Part shown: in pieces, positions 15,295 through 25,114 of the stretch | Position numbering within the stretch: position 1 is the stretch's first letter | Layout: every line of letters starts with the position of its first letter | Assembly: GCF_001183985.1 (NCBI RefSeq) | Contig: NZ_LFZW01000001.1 | Coordinates: 1,395,812 to 1,459,811 of the forward strand | Reading direction: 5' to 3' | Length of the DNA: 64,000 nt | Origin: Peribacillus loiseleuriae | GTDB taxonomy: Bacteria; Bacillota; Bacilli; Bacillales; DSM-1321 | Notes under the pieces: generated by a model | Seen by the model: the letters and a program-made list of their open reading frames with translations, nothing else | The model's database searches: none | Told to the model about the DNA's origin: nothing | Program-made: the position numbers and the translations under genes

Positions 15295-16872
15295 ATGACT
15301 ACATTAAACGATGAGGTTCAAACAAGAAGAACCTTTGCTATTATCTCCCACCCGGATGCTGGGAAAACAACCTTAACGGAAAAACTGCTTTTATTTGGCG
15401 GTGCCATCCGCGATGCAGGAACTGTTAAAGCAAGGAAAACAGGTAAGTATGCGACAAGTGATTGGATGGAGATTGAGAAGCAACGTGGAATTTCAGTCAC
15501 TTCATCTGTCATGCAATTTGATTATGATGATTTTCGTGTGAATATATTAGATACACCAGGTCACCAAGATTTCAGTGAAGACACATACCGTACACTTATG
15601 GCTGTCGATAGTGCTGTGATGATTGTGGATTCAGCCAAAGGGATTGAAGACCAAACGATCAAGCTGTTCAAGGTATGCCGGATGCGCGGGATTCCGATTT
15701 TTACGTTTATTAATAAAATGGACCGTCAAGGAAAAATGCCGCTTGAGCTACTTGCTGAACTAGAAGAAGTATTGGGAATAGAGACGTATCCAATGAATTG
15801 GCCGATTGGAATGGGAAAAGAATTTGTCGGTGTCTATGACCGGTTTAATAATCGAATTGAGCAATTCAAAAGTGATGAAAAAGATCGGTATCTTCCTTTG
15901 AATGATGAAGGAGAATTGGCAGTTGATCATGAATTAAAGGATTCACCTTTATATGAGCAAACGCTTGAAGAAATCATGCTGCTTTCTGAAGCAGGTAACC
16001 AGTTCTCGGAAGAAAATATACTAGCAGGAACGCTTAGTCCAGTCTTTTTCGGCAGTGCATTGACGACCTTTGGCGTGCAAACCTTCTTAGATGCATACTT
16101 ACAATTTGCTCCTGCACCACAGTCACGAAATACGACAGTAGGCGAAATTCAACCAATAAACGAGGATTTTTCTGGCTTTATCTTTAAAATCCAAGCGAAT
16201 ATGAATCCTAAGCATCGTGATCGCATTGCGTTTTTACGCATATGTTCCGGCAAGTTTGAACGTGGGATGAGCGTATTTCTTAGTAGAACAGGAAAACCGA
16301 TTAATCTGTCATCATCCACTCAATTTTTAGCTGATGATCGTAATACGGTAAATGAGGCAGTGAGTGGTGATATTATCGGACTTTATGATACGGGGAATTA
16401 TCAAATTGGTGATACGATTACAACGAGCAAGGAAATGTATCAATTTGATCGTTTACCACAATTCACTCCAGAATTATTTATGAGAGTAACCGCTAAAAAC
16501 GTAATGAAACAAAAGCATTTCCATAAAGGGATTAATCAGCTCGTACAAGAAGGTGCGATTCAGTTGTTCAAAACTATACGTATGGAAGAGTATTTGTTAG
16601 GGGCAGTAGGCCAGTTACAATTCGAAGTATTTGAACACCGGATGCGCAATGAATACAACGTCGACGTTATTATGGAGAGAATGGGCAGCAAGATTACTCG
16701 TTGGGTAGAGGATGAAAAGATTGATGAAAATCTTCATAGCACACGTAGTATCCTTGTGAAAGATCGTTACGATAAATATGCGTTCCTTTTCGAAAATGAT
16801 TTCGCTCTGCGCTGGTTCCAAGACAAAAACCCTGATGTAAAGTTATATAATCCAATGGATATGAGTGAATAA
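15295..16872 (+). CDS. prfC: Peptide chain release factor 3
   Basis: Ribosome-bound GTPase of 525 aa that recycles RF1/RF2 after peptide release. The G motifs are clear: G1 SHPDAGKTT near residues 18-26, the switch region [11 protein letters not shown]3 DTPGHQDF near 87-94 and G4 INKMD near 141-145. The length and this exact GTPase signature separate RF3 from EF-G and LepA. The upstream ribosome binding site is AGAAGGG. The gene appears to be monocistronic and is followed by a long palindromic repeat. Confidence 0.97.
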   Translation: MTTLNDEVQTRRTFAIISHPDAGKTTLTEKLLLFGGAIRDAGTVKARKTGKYATSDWMEIEKQRGISVTSSVMQFDYDDFRVNILDTPGHQDFSEDTYRTLMAVDSAVMIVDSAKGIEDQTIKLFKVCRMRGIPIFTFINKMDRQGKMPLELLAELEEVLGIETYPMNWPIGMGKEFVGVYDRFNNRIEQFKSDEKDRYLPLNDEGELAVDHELKDSPLYEQTLEEIMLLSEAGNQFSEENILAGTLSPVFFGSALTTFGVQTFLDAYLQFAPAPQSRNTTVGEIQPINEDFSGFIFKIQANMNPKHRDRIAFLRICSGKFERGMSVFLSRTGKPINLSSSTQFLADDRNTVNEAVSGDIIGLYDTGNYQIGDTITTSKEMYQFDRLPQFTPELFMRVTAKNVMKQKHFHKGINQLVQEGAIQLFKTIRMEEYLLGAVGQLQFEVFEHRMRNEYNVDVIMERMGSKITRWVEDEKIDENLHSTRSILVKDRYDKYAFLFENDFALRWFQDKNPDVKLYNPMDMSE

Positions 16873-16993
16873 AAAATGAGGCTGTCCCATAATGAAAGGG
16901 TTAGACCCACATCTCCTTTATATCGTTAATATGACACAATAAACGGTGTATCGAGTGTGAGGTCAGATCCTTTGGGACAACCTCATTTTTTTA
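16872..16993 (+). repeat. Palindromic repeat element/terminator after prfC
   Basis: Outer arms AAAAATGAGGCTGTCCCA and TGGGACAACCTCATTTTTTT pair over about 18 bp and enclose roughly 86 nt, including GGGTTAGACCC and GGTCAGATCC. The end is a usable terminator. The element resembles part of the repeat near 4625-4650 (TGTCTCATAAGAGTCTGACG), so it is probably one member of a dispersed intergenic family. Confidence 0.65.
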
Positions 16994-17076
16994 TTACTTC
17001 CGAATTGTTCACATATGAAATTGATGAAAGGAAAGTTGTAACGTAGCGTATCATAATCTTGATAGATAAAAAAAGA

Positions 17077-17105
17077 TTGACAAATCCGGCGTATTGGCTT
17101 AAATT
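17077..17105 (+). promoter_or_regulatory. Sigma-A promoter of nhaC
   Basis: A perfect TTGACA is followed 17 bp later by TAAATT. The leader to the GTG start is about 95 nt and contains a hairpin formed by CGCTTAAA and TTTAAGTG. Confidence 0.65.
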
Positions 17106-17208
17106 TATCTTTATGCTTTATCGCTTAAAAGCGTTTAAGTGAAAGAGATAGATAATTCTCTACATTTGCAACTAAGTCGTTTTTACAACATGAAAGTGGG
17201 GAAAACAG

Positions 17209-18588
17209 GTGGAAGTAAAGAATGTGAAGTTAAAGCTGTCAGTGGGAGAAGCGCTGGTCATCCTTGCCATCTCATTGGCTATAATTGGAATTGGAATTAT
17301 TCATTATGAAATGACGCCTCATATACCGATACTTGGTGCCATGCTTGTTCTAATTATTTATGGAAGAATGAAAGGGCTAACCTTCTCAATCATTGAAAAG
17401 GCTATGATAAATGGGGCAGCTCCTGGTTTAGGTGCGATTTACATTTTCTTTTTTATTGGGATGTTAATTTCGAGCTGGATGGCAAGTGGGACCATTCCGA
17501 CCCTTATGTTTTATGGATTTGAATATATTTCAGGTGGCTCTTTTTTTGCAATTGTTTTTTTATCAACTTCATTAATTGGCTTATGTATTGGTAGCTCGTT
17601 AACAACTTCTGCTACTGTAGGTGTCGCATTTATCGGGATGGCAACTGCGCTTGACTTTTCATTGGCAATTACGGCAGGTGCAATTATTTCTGGAGCATTC
17701 TTTGGTGATAAAATGTCTCCGTTATCCGATACAACCAATCTCGCATCTGAAACAGTAGGAGTTCCATTGTTTGAGCATATTCGAAATATGTTATGGACAA
17801 CCATTCCAGCATTTTTGATTAGTTTGGTATTGTTTTTTATTCTTTCTCCAAACAAAAAAGTTGTGGGTGCTAAAGAAATGGATGAAATGGTATCCGCATT
17901 ATCTACACACACGACAATCAGTCTATGGAGCTTATTGCCATTCATTATTGTTGGTGGACTAGCAATGAAAAAGGTTTCCGCAATACCTACATTATCCGCA
18001 GGGATTATTACGGCAATTATTATTACGTTTTTTACCTCACCAGATGTGACTTTAACAGGAATAGCTGATATTTTATACTCAGGATTTTCTTTAAATAGTG
18101 GAGTAGAACAACTTGATTCGATTGTCTCAAGAGGAGGAATTACGAGTATGATGTTTTCCATTTCACTTGTGATTCTGGCACTTGGGATGGGCGGCTTACT
18201 TTTTGAACTAGGTATTATCCCTGCTATTTTAGAAGCCGTTAAGAAAACATTGACGAATGTTGGACGCTTAGTAACTGCTACAGTTTTGACTGGAGTTGGC
18301 GTGAACTTTCTCGCGGGTGAACAGTATTTATCGATTCTTTTACCAGGGAAAACGTTTGATCAGGAATATGAGAAAATGGGATTGAAAGCAAAGTCATTGG
18401 CGAGAGTGTTAGAGGATTCAGGTACTGTAGTAAATCCGCTTGTTCCTTGGGGGGTTTGTGGAGTATTTCTAACCCAAGTACTTGGCGTTTCGACCGTTGA
18501 ATATGCACCATTTGCTTTATTCTGTATTCTTTGTCCCTTGTTAAGTTTGCTTAGCGGTTGGACAAAAATCGGATTGCACTTCAAATAA
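17209..18588 (+). CDS. nhaC: Na+/H+ antiporter NhaC family protein
   Basis: Membrane antiporter exchanging Na+ (or another substrate in some family members) for H+. The 459-aa protein has about eleven hydrophobic segments and the family hallmarks GAAPGLGAIYIFFFIGMLIS near residues 68-87, SSLTTSATVGVAFIG, GAFFGDKMSPLSDTTNLAS near 165-183 and NPLVPWGVCG near 408. It starts at GTG with a GTGGGG ribosome binding site. It is monocistronic, with its own promoter and a very strong terminator. The family is certain; the ion specificity is inferred. Confidence 0.92.
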   Translation: MEVKNVKLKLSVGEALVILAISLAIIGIGIIHYEMTPHIPILGAMLVLIIYGRMKGLTFSIIEKAMINGAAPGLGAIYIFFFIGMLISSWMASGTIPTLMFYGFEYISGGSFFAIVFLSTSLIGLCIGSSLTTSATVGVAFIGMATALDFSLAITAGAIISGAFFGDKMSPLSDTTNLASETVGVPLFEHIRNMLWTTIPAFLISLVLFFILSPNKKVVGAKEMDEMVSALSTHTTISLWSLLPFIIVGGLAMKKVSAIPTLSAGIITAIIITFFTSPDVTLTGIADILYSGFSLNSGVEQLDSIVSRGGITSMMFSISLVILALGMGGLLFELGIIPAILEAVKKTLTNVGRLVTATVLTGVGVNFLAGEQYLSILLPGKTFDQEYEKMGLKAKSLARVLEDSGTVVNPLVPWGVCGVFLTQVLGVSTVEYAPFALFCILCPLLSLLSGWTKIGLHFK

Positions 18589-18648
18589 TCTATCTACACA
18601 AAAAAACGCTGTTAGAGTTCTAACAGCGTTTTTTTGTGTAGATAGATT
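18587..18648. terminator. Perfect 62-bp inverted repeat, bidirectional terminator between nhaC and ftsW
   Basis: AATCTATCTACACAAAAAAA continued by CGCTGTTAGA forms a perfect 29-bp stem around a 4-nt loop. It overlaps the nhaC stop and ends 3 bp from the ftsW stop, so it terminates both converging genes. Confidence 0.92.
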
Positions 18649-18651
18649 GAA

Positions 18652-19842
18652 TTAATTATTGGATACGAAGTCCTGTTTACTGATAGGCTGCTCTGCTTCT
18701 TTCTGTGACTTAAGATTCATACGCATAATAATATTTTGATACATCCCAATAGAAGTCATCAATAGTAAGAGTGATGATCCGCCATAACTAACAAACGGTA
18801 ATGTTATTCCAGTAATTGGGATGAGGCCGGTAACGCCACCAACATTAATAAAAACTTGAATCCCTATCATTGAGGAAATTCCAATAAGTAGAAGGCTACC
18901 AAACGGATCGTCGCATTTAGCAGAAAGAATGAGTCCCCTTAATACAATAAACCCTAAAGTAAGCAATACGAAAGCCACTCCAAGAAAGCCGAGCTCTTCT
19001 GCAATAATGGCCATGATAAAGTCGGTATGACTTTCAGGTAAATAGCCATATTTTTGGGTACTTTCTCCCAATCCAACTCCCGTTAAGCCTCCGTTGCCAA
19101 TTGCAAGTAATGAGTTTGCTAATTGAAGACCAGAGTCCCCTGCATGAAAAGGATCTGAAAAACCTGTGAAACGGGCGACTTTATTAGCAGAAAAAATCTT
19201 TGAAATATTACCAGTAACAAAAAATGCGGCAATGGCTACGCAAGCGACCATTAGAAAAACGGTGGATAACTTCACTAGCCCTTTAAAGGTCATTCCTGAT
19301 GAAATGATGATGGATGCAGAAATTAAGAATACAATGGCTGCAGTTCCGTAGTCAGGCTGTATTCCGATAAGTAAACAGATTGTTACAAGAAAAATAATCG
19401 GTGGCATAACGGCTTTGTCCATATTATTGATTCTGTCCTGTCTTTTTCCATAAATGGCTGCTAAGTAAATAATTAAGGCCAGTTTAGAAAATTCACCAGG
19501 CTGGATAGAAAGTCCGCCAATTTTAAGCCAACTTTGAGCATTTCCAGCTGTATGTCCATATGAAAAAGTAAAGAGTAGTAATCCAGTAATTCCGAACATC
19601 ATAATCATTAAGAATTTTTTATTCTGAAAAAATTTGTAAGGAAAGATCATCATAAAAAACATAGCGCAGAAAGATAGTAGCATCGCTTTTTTTTGATTTT
19701 GATAAAAATGATCGATGTCGTAATCCCATCTTGCTACTGCTGCAATCATGCTCGAGCTGTATACCATGACCAAACCGAATAAGCAGAGTAACACAATGGC
19801 GATGAAGGTGGGATAATCATAAGCTTTTAATATTCTTTTCAA
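18652..19842 (-). CDS. ftsW: Cell-division peptidoglycan polymerase FtsW (SEDS family)
   Basis: Lipid II polymerase of the divisome. About ten membrane segments are visible, and the SEDS motifs are clear: AQSWLKIGGLSIQPGEFSKL near residues 105-125, IQPDYGTA, and the extracellular YLPESHTDFIMAIIAEELGF, with PFVSYGGSS near the C-terminus. A GTG 12 bp further upstream is in frame, but GAGGTG is placed correctly only for the TTG at 19842, giving 396 aa. It could in principle be a sporulation or elongation paralogue (SpoVE, RodA), but the motifs fit FtsW best. Confidence 0.93.
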   Translation of the reverse strand: MKRILKAYDYPTFIAIVLLCLFGLVMVYSSSMIAAVARWDYDIDHFYQNQKKAMLLSFCAMFFMMIFPYKFFQNKKFLMIMMFGITGLLLFTFSYGHTAGNAQSWLKIGGLSIQPGEFSKLALIIYLAAIYGKRQDRINNMDKAVMPPIIFLVTICLLIGIQPDYGTAAIVFLISASIIISSGMTFKGLVKLSTVFLMVACVAIAAFFVTGNISKIFSANKVARFTGFSDPFHAGDSGLQLANSLLAIGNGGLTGVGLGESTQKYGYLPESHTDFIMAIIAEELGFLGVAFVLLTLGFIVLRGLILSAKCDDPFGSLLLIGISSMIGIQVFINVGGVTGLIPITGITLPFVSYGGSSLLLLMTSIGMYQNIIMRMNLKSQKEAEQPISKQDFVSNN

Positions 19843-20139
19843 TTGTGTGTTCACCTCTGATACGTTTAAGCTATCTGTTTGTTAACCGATTATTTGATAA
19901 CGGAAAATCAAGAAGAATGATAATATCATATCATGATATTACCACTACTTGCTAATAAATGTTGATGTGTATTCTATTCAAAACATTATTACATACCCTT
20001 TAACATTCGCTAATAAACATACATAATCCTTTTCGCATTTATTGTTTTTTGTAATAGTTAGTTTATAATGATTTATTTCAGTTTTTCCAGAATTCATTTT
20101 TGGGTATAACGAAAATGGGTAAACATAGTAAATAGAAAG

Positions 20140-20212
20140 AGGATGACTCTAGTAACAACTCCCCCTATCGTGCTTTTAGAGAAATTGCTATCTTAGAATC
20201 ATCCTTTGTTTA
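20140..20212. ncRNA. Long hairpin, possible small RNA or terminator
   Basis: GGATGACTCTAGTAACAA pairs with TTGCTATCTTAGAATCATCC (few mismatches) around 28 nt, and the plus strand continues TTTGTTT. It lies in a 430-bp gap between ftsW and the SASP gene. It may end an unrecognised plus-strand transcript. No ORF supports a protein. Confidence 0.4.
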
Positions 20213-20275
20213 ACTCATGCTACAATGCATGTGATTGTCTTTTAAATCCATTAGATATTCAGTTTTTGGTTATAA

Positions 20276-20467
20276 TTATCTTCCTTGTAATTGAGATTGA
20301 GCTTGTTGAACAAGTCGTTTGGTGATTTCTCCACCGACAGACCCATTTGAACGTGATGTTGATTCTGCACCTAATTGCACTCCGAATTCTTGTGCGATTT
20401 CATATTTGATTTGGTCAAGTGCTTGTTCAATTCCCGGTACTAATAAATTATTACTGTTGTTTGCCAT
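20276..20467 (-). CDS. Alpha/beta-type small acid-soluble spore protein
   Basis: A 63-aa DNA-binding protein that coats and protects the chromosome in dormant spores. It carries the family motifs: LGAEST within the N-terminal half at the GPR germination-protease cleavage region (EFGVQLGAE), and [16 protein letters not shown] in the C-terminal half. TAGGGGCG precedes the ATG. CATAATA upstream fits a forespore sigma-G -10 element. Its presence shows that the organism makes endospores. Confidence 0.97.
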   Translation of the reverse strand: MANNSNNLLVPGIEQALDQIKYEIAQEFGVQLGAESTSRSNGSVGGEITKRLVQQAQSQLQGR

Positions 20468-20760
20468 TTGTAATCGCCCCTAACTTTTTTTCAGTGGTGG
20501 TTAACCACTGTACTAATATTATGGGATAATCACTTGTTTTTATTAATGATTTGTTTTGGGAAAGTACATCAATAATGGTTTGAAAGGATGAAGATGGAAT
20601 ACATGTAGAATTACGGATGCTATTAGTTGCATCGTGCGTTTGTTGCATTTTCGGCCTCTTTATTTTTCTGTATTCAGGATTGCTGAAATCTGAATAAAAT
20701 AGAAAGTAATTACCCCATCCTAACAAGCAAGGTAGTTTGAACAAGGATGGTGGATGAAAA

Positions 20761-20925
20761 ATGAAACGAAAAGCAAATGTAGATGGTGCTGTGAAAACGA
20801 GCAAGACGCCAAAACGAAATCAAGCGGAGAATGAATATGCAAATGAGTTTGCAATGGATGAAAATGTAATGAAAGGTGCAAATCGCAATTCAAAACAAGG
20901 AAGAAAAGGGAAAACACATGAATAA
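20761..20925 (+). CDS. Gamma-type SASP-like small protein
   Basis: A 54-aa, Lys/Asn/Gln-rich, Cys-free protein. ENEYANEFAMDENV resembles the FGTEFASETNV cleavage segment of gamma-type SASPs (SspE), which serve as amino-acid reserve. AAGGATGGTGG lies upstream of the ATG. The last 8 bp overlap the next gene, whose product has an even closer match to the same motif, so the two form a pair. It could also be another minor SASP. Confidence 0.6.
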   Translation: MKRKANVDGAVKTSKTPKRNQAENEYANEFAMDENVMKGANRNSKQGRKGKTHE

Positions 20926-21061
20926 GCAAAAGGCCAAAAAAAGCGAAAACCCACTTCCTAAATACCAAATTCGAGAAGAATTCGGCACGGAATTTACAAG
21001 TGATATGAACGCAGCAAAAATTTATGACGTTCTCGCTTCAAAAAAGAACAAAAAGAAGTAA
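20918..21061 (+). CDS. Gamma-type SASP-like small protein
   Basis: A 47-aa, Lys-rich, Cys-free protein with REEFGTEFTSDMNAAK, very close to the gamma-SASP repeat core FGTEFASETNA recognised by the germination protease. The ATG at 20918 is chosen because AAGGAAGAAAAGGG lies just upstream. Translation would be coupled to the preceding gene through an 8-bp overlap. Only one repeat core is present, whereas SspE has two, so the pair of genes may together replace one two-repeat protein. Confidence 0.75.
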   Translation: MNKQKAKKSENPLPKYQIREEFGTEFTSDMNAAKIYDVLASKKNKKK

Positions 21062-21104
21062 CAAATGAAAATTTGACGATGATAAATAGATAAGTTAAAG
21101 CAAT

Positions 21105-21135
21105 CCCCTAGTCTTATGTAGACTAGGGGTTAAAT
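21105..21135 (+). terminator. Terminator of the gamma-SASP pair
   Basis: CCCCTAGTC and GACTAGGGG pair around TTATGTA and are followed by TTAAATCTTT. Confidence 0.7.
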
Positions 21136-21161
21136 CTTTGGAAGTAAGGTCGGATTTCTTT

Positions 21162-22223
21162 TTATTGATCCTGCCAGCGCTTTTTATAGAGTTTGAGGTA
21201 CAGAGAAAATTTCTTGATTAAGTTTACAAATTGTGTTGTTTGTACTTCAATGATTGGTTGTGCAAGTGATGTTACGAACTTGCTTGATAAAAGAATGGTT
21301 AGTAAGAAGGAAATTCCCGCAAGCATTATATAATTTTCTGGATCTGTAAAGAAACCTTTTATATTGCTTTCTCTAAAGATACGTATAATAAAGCCATGAA
21401 GTAAATATACATACAGTGTTTGCTCTCCCCATTTGGTGAAGAAGTGTCTTTCTCGAGGAATTAAAGAAAGAAAACTAAAGACCATGAGCAAGCTTAGACC
21501 ATAGAATCCAAACCTTTTGAACATCGAAATGATACTCGCTGCTTCTAATTCGGAATATGGCTTAGATCCAAGAAGCCATTTATAGTTAATGTCTGGGTAT
21601 AAATAAAAACCAATAAATACAATAACCATAATCATTGCTGCTCCTAAACGAATTTTTGGATTGAACAGCTTGACCAATTGCTCTTTCTTCAGATGGTACC
21701 CGATAAGGAACAGAGGGAAAAATACAAAAGTCCTTGATAAACTTAAGAAATTAGTGACTATGTCTACATAGCCTACGAGCAGTGTAATGCCAAATGCAAC
21801 TGCAATTCCAGTTAATGGCTTCAATTTTGCAAAGCCAAGTAACATGATATTCCAGAAAAATAAGCTAATTAAAAACCAAAGTGACCAATGTGGATTGAGG
21901 AGATCTACATTTAAAGTAGTTTTGTCATATAGAAAAAAATAAAAAATCGAATAGATGACTTGGAAAATTAGGTAGGGAATAATTAGCTTCTTTGTAATTT
22001 TAGAAATATATCCTTTTTGGTAAAATCCTTTTGCGAAAAAACCAGAAACTAAAATAAAAGCTGGCATATGGAAGGAATAAATGGTTTTATAGAGCGCATA
22101 TATTTCCTCGCTACCTTGAATATAACTGTTTAAAAGATGGCCGAATACGACAAACGCTATCAAAATAAATTTTGCATTATCAAAATAAAAATTTCTTTTT
22201 GTCACAAAGTGTCCTCCATTCAA
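21162..22223 (-). CDS. Membrane acyltransferase, family 3
   Basis: Multi-spanning acyltransferase of 353 aa that typically transfers acetyl or similar groups to surface polysaccharides. It opens with the family motif FDNAKFILIAFVVFGHLLN (the conserved His of the active site), followed by SFHMPAFILVSGFFAKG near residues 48-65 and about ten membrane segments. Two starts are possible, each with a good ribosome binding site: ATG at 22223 (AAGGAG) and GTG 18 bp downstream (GGAGG). It is adjacent to SASP and kinase genes without evident operon links. Confidence 0.87.
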   Translation of the reverse strand: MNGGHFVTKRNFYFDNAKFILIAFVVFGHLLNSYIQGSEEIYALYKTIYSFHMPAFILVSGFFAKGFYQKGYISKITKKLIIPYLIFQVIYSIFYFFLYDKTTLNVDLLNPHWSLWFLISLFFWNIMLLGFAKLKPLTGIAVAFGITLLVGYVDIVTNFLSLSRTFVFFPLFLIGYHLKKEQLVKLFNPKIRLGAAMIMVIVFIGFYLYPDINYKWLLGSKPYSELEAASIISMFKRFGFYGLSLLMVFSFLSLIPRERHFFTKWGEQTLYVYLLHGFIIRIFRESNIKGFFTDPENYIMLAGISFLLTILLSSKFVTSLAQPIIEVQTTQFVNLIKKFSLYLKLYKKRWQDQ

Positions 22224-22461
22224 AATATCTCCTTACATGAGCAAAAAAAGGTACACTTTTTTATACCCACTTTTTATGAACGAAAATCATTATACTAAAT
22301 ATTCTTTTATAAAAAAAATATTATTATCCTCGCAATTATCTGAATTTTAATTGAAAAAATTCTAAAATAGTCAGGTTAAATAACGAAATAATGTTAATAT
22401 GTAAAAGAAAGTAATTGTAACATTTTTCTATATATTAACAGAAAATATACGTCTAATAATG

Positions 22462-22612
22462 CTTGTTCAAAAAGGAGGATAAAAAGAGCCAAGAAGTTCG
22501 AGGAGTGATCGTCTCTCGACCTACGCGTATACAGTAATACGTGAGCAGCAAAGAGGCAGAGCTTTGAATCAATTCGTAAGCTTTTTTATTTGAATTTTTG
22601 AAGAACATCCAA
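22462..22612 (+). repeat. Dispersed intergenic repeat, copy 2
   Basis: About 150 bp matching the reverse complement of 4403-4530, with an extra internal block (CTCTCGACCTACGCGTATAC and following). Termini TTGTTCAAAAAGG and TTTTTGAAGAACA are inverted repeats. It lies alone in a 700-bp gap between the acyltransferase and the kinase. The remainder of that gap is AT-rich and shows no gene. Confidence 0.78.
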
Positions 22613-22929
22613 TAGAATTTGTTTCACATATCGCCTATTTTTTCTAATTATATGGTATTTTTTAAGAGATTGATTATTTCTCCAATTTCCTTATTTTACA
22701 TTTGAAATATTTTAGTTTTTGGATATTTAGACTTCAAAGGTATACAGAGCATATATTTGATTAATTAAAACAGGATATTCTAACTTTTGCAAAGCATATA
22801 GACTTAAACAGATCTTAGCCGATGTACCGTATGCGCTTACGTTTAAAATATTTGAAATGAAAGGAGAGAAGGGAAGTATTTTCGACTTGAAAAAAAGTAG
22901 CGAAGTCGAGATATTTTACCCGTATCAGA

Positions 22930-25104
22930 ATGAAAAATGTAAATCCTTCACTACCGGATTTATCTAGTTATAAACAGGAAATAGACCATTTACTTTATCG
23001 AATTGAAGAATTTAACGATTTACTTGATTCATTATCTGAAGCATACATTATGTTAAACATCGAAAATAAAATAACTTATGCTAATCAGTCTGCTTGTCGG
23101 TTATTTAAGCTGACTCCAGAAGAGATTCTATTGGGTAAGATAATAGAAGAGTCACAAATGATTTGTCTTCCTTTAATTACTACGATTCAAAACCTGAAGC
23201 ATTGTAATCAGTGGATTCTTCAGTTAAAAAACGGAGACATCAAACAGATTGAATATGAAAAAAATTGCTCCAAAAGGTATGGTCACCGCATTTTGAAGTT
23301 ACAAGATGTGACAAGTAAGACCACTTTTAGTTATGAGCCCATTGTTCCGATGCAATTATTTTTGGATGTATTTAAGTATGCAGTCGATAGCATCATAATT
23401 TACGATAAAAATGGAGAAATTATGGATGCGAATGATTCGTTTTGTAAAATGCTTGGCAAGTATAAAAGAGATATTATTGGTGATAACATACAAGAAATTA
23501 TTTCTCCTTATAGCCTACACAGTTGGCAGGAAGGGATGGAGAAAGTGAACCAATATGGGTCCTTTAACGGAGAGGTAGAAATGTATTCTGATGATGAATT
23601 CAGTTTATTCAGATACATCACAAGCACGAATAAGCAAAACAACCTGTATATGTCTATTTTAAGAAATATGTCAGAAGGAATGATGATGAAGCAAAGAGCT
23701 GAGAAAAGTGAAAAGATCTTCGCGGAGTTGTTCGACCATTCAATGGATGCGATTCTTTTTTGGAAAGATGATGGATTAATTTTCCAGGCGAATGAAGCAG
23801 CTTGTAAAATCTTTGAATCAACTCACGATGAACTAATTGGTAGCACAATTGGCAGCTATGTATACAAAAATAATCAAAATTTCAAAAAAGTATTTAGAAA
23901 ATTCCGAGAAATAGGAGAAATCCGAGAAGAGCTATTTTTTAAAATGCCAAATGGTCAAATAAAATTATTAGAGTTCACTGGAAAAAAACATTATGCTGAG
24001 GGCTATAATTTAACAATCTTTCGTAATGTTAGTGAGAGATGGCAGATTGAAACAGAACTAAGGAAAAGTGAGTGGAAGTTTAGAAAAATCTTTGAAGGTT
24101 CGCTAGATGGTATGATTCTTTGGACTAATGACCGAATTATTGATATTAATCATGCAGGCACTTCAATACTCGGAGTTCAGAAGAAAGATTCTCTTAAGGG
24201 GTCATTTGAAAAAATAATCATTCCTAACACTGAAAAAGAATTAATTGAACTATTAAATGAGCATATTGAGCTTGCCATGCTAAATGAATCTGAAATATCA
24301 ACCATTGCGATTCGGTATGAAAATGGAGAGGTAAAACATATCGAATTTGCTACACGAGAGAACGTATACGTTGGGACTAATTTTACAATTATTCGAGATG
24401 TCACAGAAAAACTGGCAATGGAAGAGCAGATTCGTAAATCAGATACACTTCATGTTGTAGGTGAGCTCGCAGCTGGAATTGCACATGAAATTCGCAACCC
24501 CATGACTGCTATAAAAGGCTTTATTCAATTGCTTCAAAGCAGTGTGAAAGAAGACTTTTCGACCTATTTTAATGTGATTACATCAGAGCTTCAGCGTATA
24601 GAAACGATTATAACGGAGTTTTTATTCCTTGCTAAGCCTCAAGCGCTAAAATTCTCTAACCAAGATGTAAATGTTATTGTAAGAGAAACAGCTGACTTTC
24701 TTGCCGCTCAAGCTATGCTTAATAATATCCAGCTTAAACGAAATCTCACGAAGAATGATTGTGAAATTTTTTGTGAAGGAAATCAATTAAAGCAAGTACT
24801 CATCAATATTATTAAAAATGCGATTGAAGTATCGAATGATGGTGGTTTCGTAATCATTAATACGGACCGAATTGATCATTCATTTGTAAAAATCTCGATT
24901 ATCGATCAAGGTCCTGGAATTCCAGCAGAAAAGCTGAGAAGGCTAGGGGAACCATTTTATACAACGAAAGAACGAGGGACAGGTCTTGGACTCATGGTTA
25001 GTTATAAAATTATTGAAGAGCATAAGGGATATATCGAAGTAGAAAGTGAAGTAGGTAAAGGAACGGCATTCCATATCTTCCTGCCTATTCCAAGAGAGGG
25101 TTAG
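22930..25104 (+). CDS. Multi-PAS sensor histidine kinase (KinA/KinE-like sporulation kinase)
   Basis: Cytoplasmic autokinase of 724 aa with no membrane segments. Four PAS domains follow one another (about residues 28-130, 138-250, 262-375 and 383-495), each opening with a D/S-x-I-x-hydrophobic-D pattern such as VDSIIIYDKNGEIMDANDSF. Then comes a HisKA domain with the phosphorylated His519 in ELAAGIAHEIRNPMTAIKG, and an HATPase with an N box NIIKNAIEV, G1 DQGPGIP, an F box and GTGLGL. No response regulator is next to it, as in orphan kinases feeding the Spo0 phosphorelay. The start codon lacks a good ribosome binding site. A TCGACTT/AAGTCGA inverted repeat lies 20 bp upstream. Confidence 0.92.
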   Translation: MKNVNPSLPDLSSYKQEIDHLLYRIEEFNDLLDSLSEAYIMLNIENKITYANQSACRLFKLTPEEILLGKIIEESQMICLPLITTIQNLKHCNQWILQLKNGDIKQIEYEKNCSKRYGHRILKLQDVTSKTTFSYEPIVPMQLFLDVFKYAVDSIIIYDKNGEIMDANDSFCKMLGKYKRDIIGDNIQEIISPYSLHSWQEGMEKVNQYGSFNGEVEMYSDDEFSLFRYITSTNKQNNLYMSILRNMSEGMMMKQRAEKSEKIFAELFDHSMDAILFWKDDGLIFQANEAACKIFESTHDELIGSTIGSYVYKNNQNFKKVFRKFREIGEIREELFFKMPNGQIKLLEFTGKKHYAEGYNLTIFRNVSERWQIETELRKSEWKFRKIFEGSLDGMILWTNDRIIDINHAGTSILGVQKKDSLKGSFEKIIIPNTEKELIELLNEHIELAMLNESEISTIAIRYENGEVKHIEFATRENVYVGTNFTIIRDVTEKLAMEEQIRKSDTLHVVGELAAGIAHEIRNPMTAIKGFIQLLQSSVKEDFSTYFNVITSELQRIETIITEFLFLAKPQALKFSNQDVNVIVRETADFLAAQAMLNNIQLKRNLTKNDCEIFCEGNQLKQVLINIIKNAIEVSNDGGFVIINTDRIDHSFVKISIIDQGPGIPAEKLRRLGEPFYTTKERGTGLGLMVSYKIIEEHKGYIEVESEVGKGTAFHIFLPIPREG

Positions 25105-25114
25105 AGCTAGAATT

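Noticed and set aside
16872..16993. Insertion sequence remnant behind prfC
   Set aside because: There are inverted termini but no transposase trace; a palindromic repeat/terminator explains it more simply.
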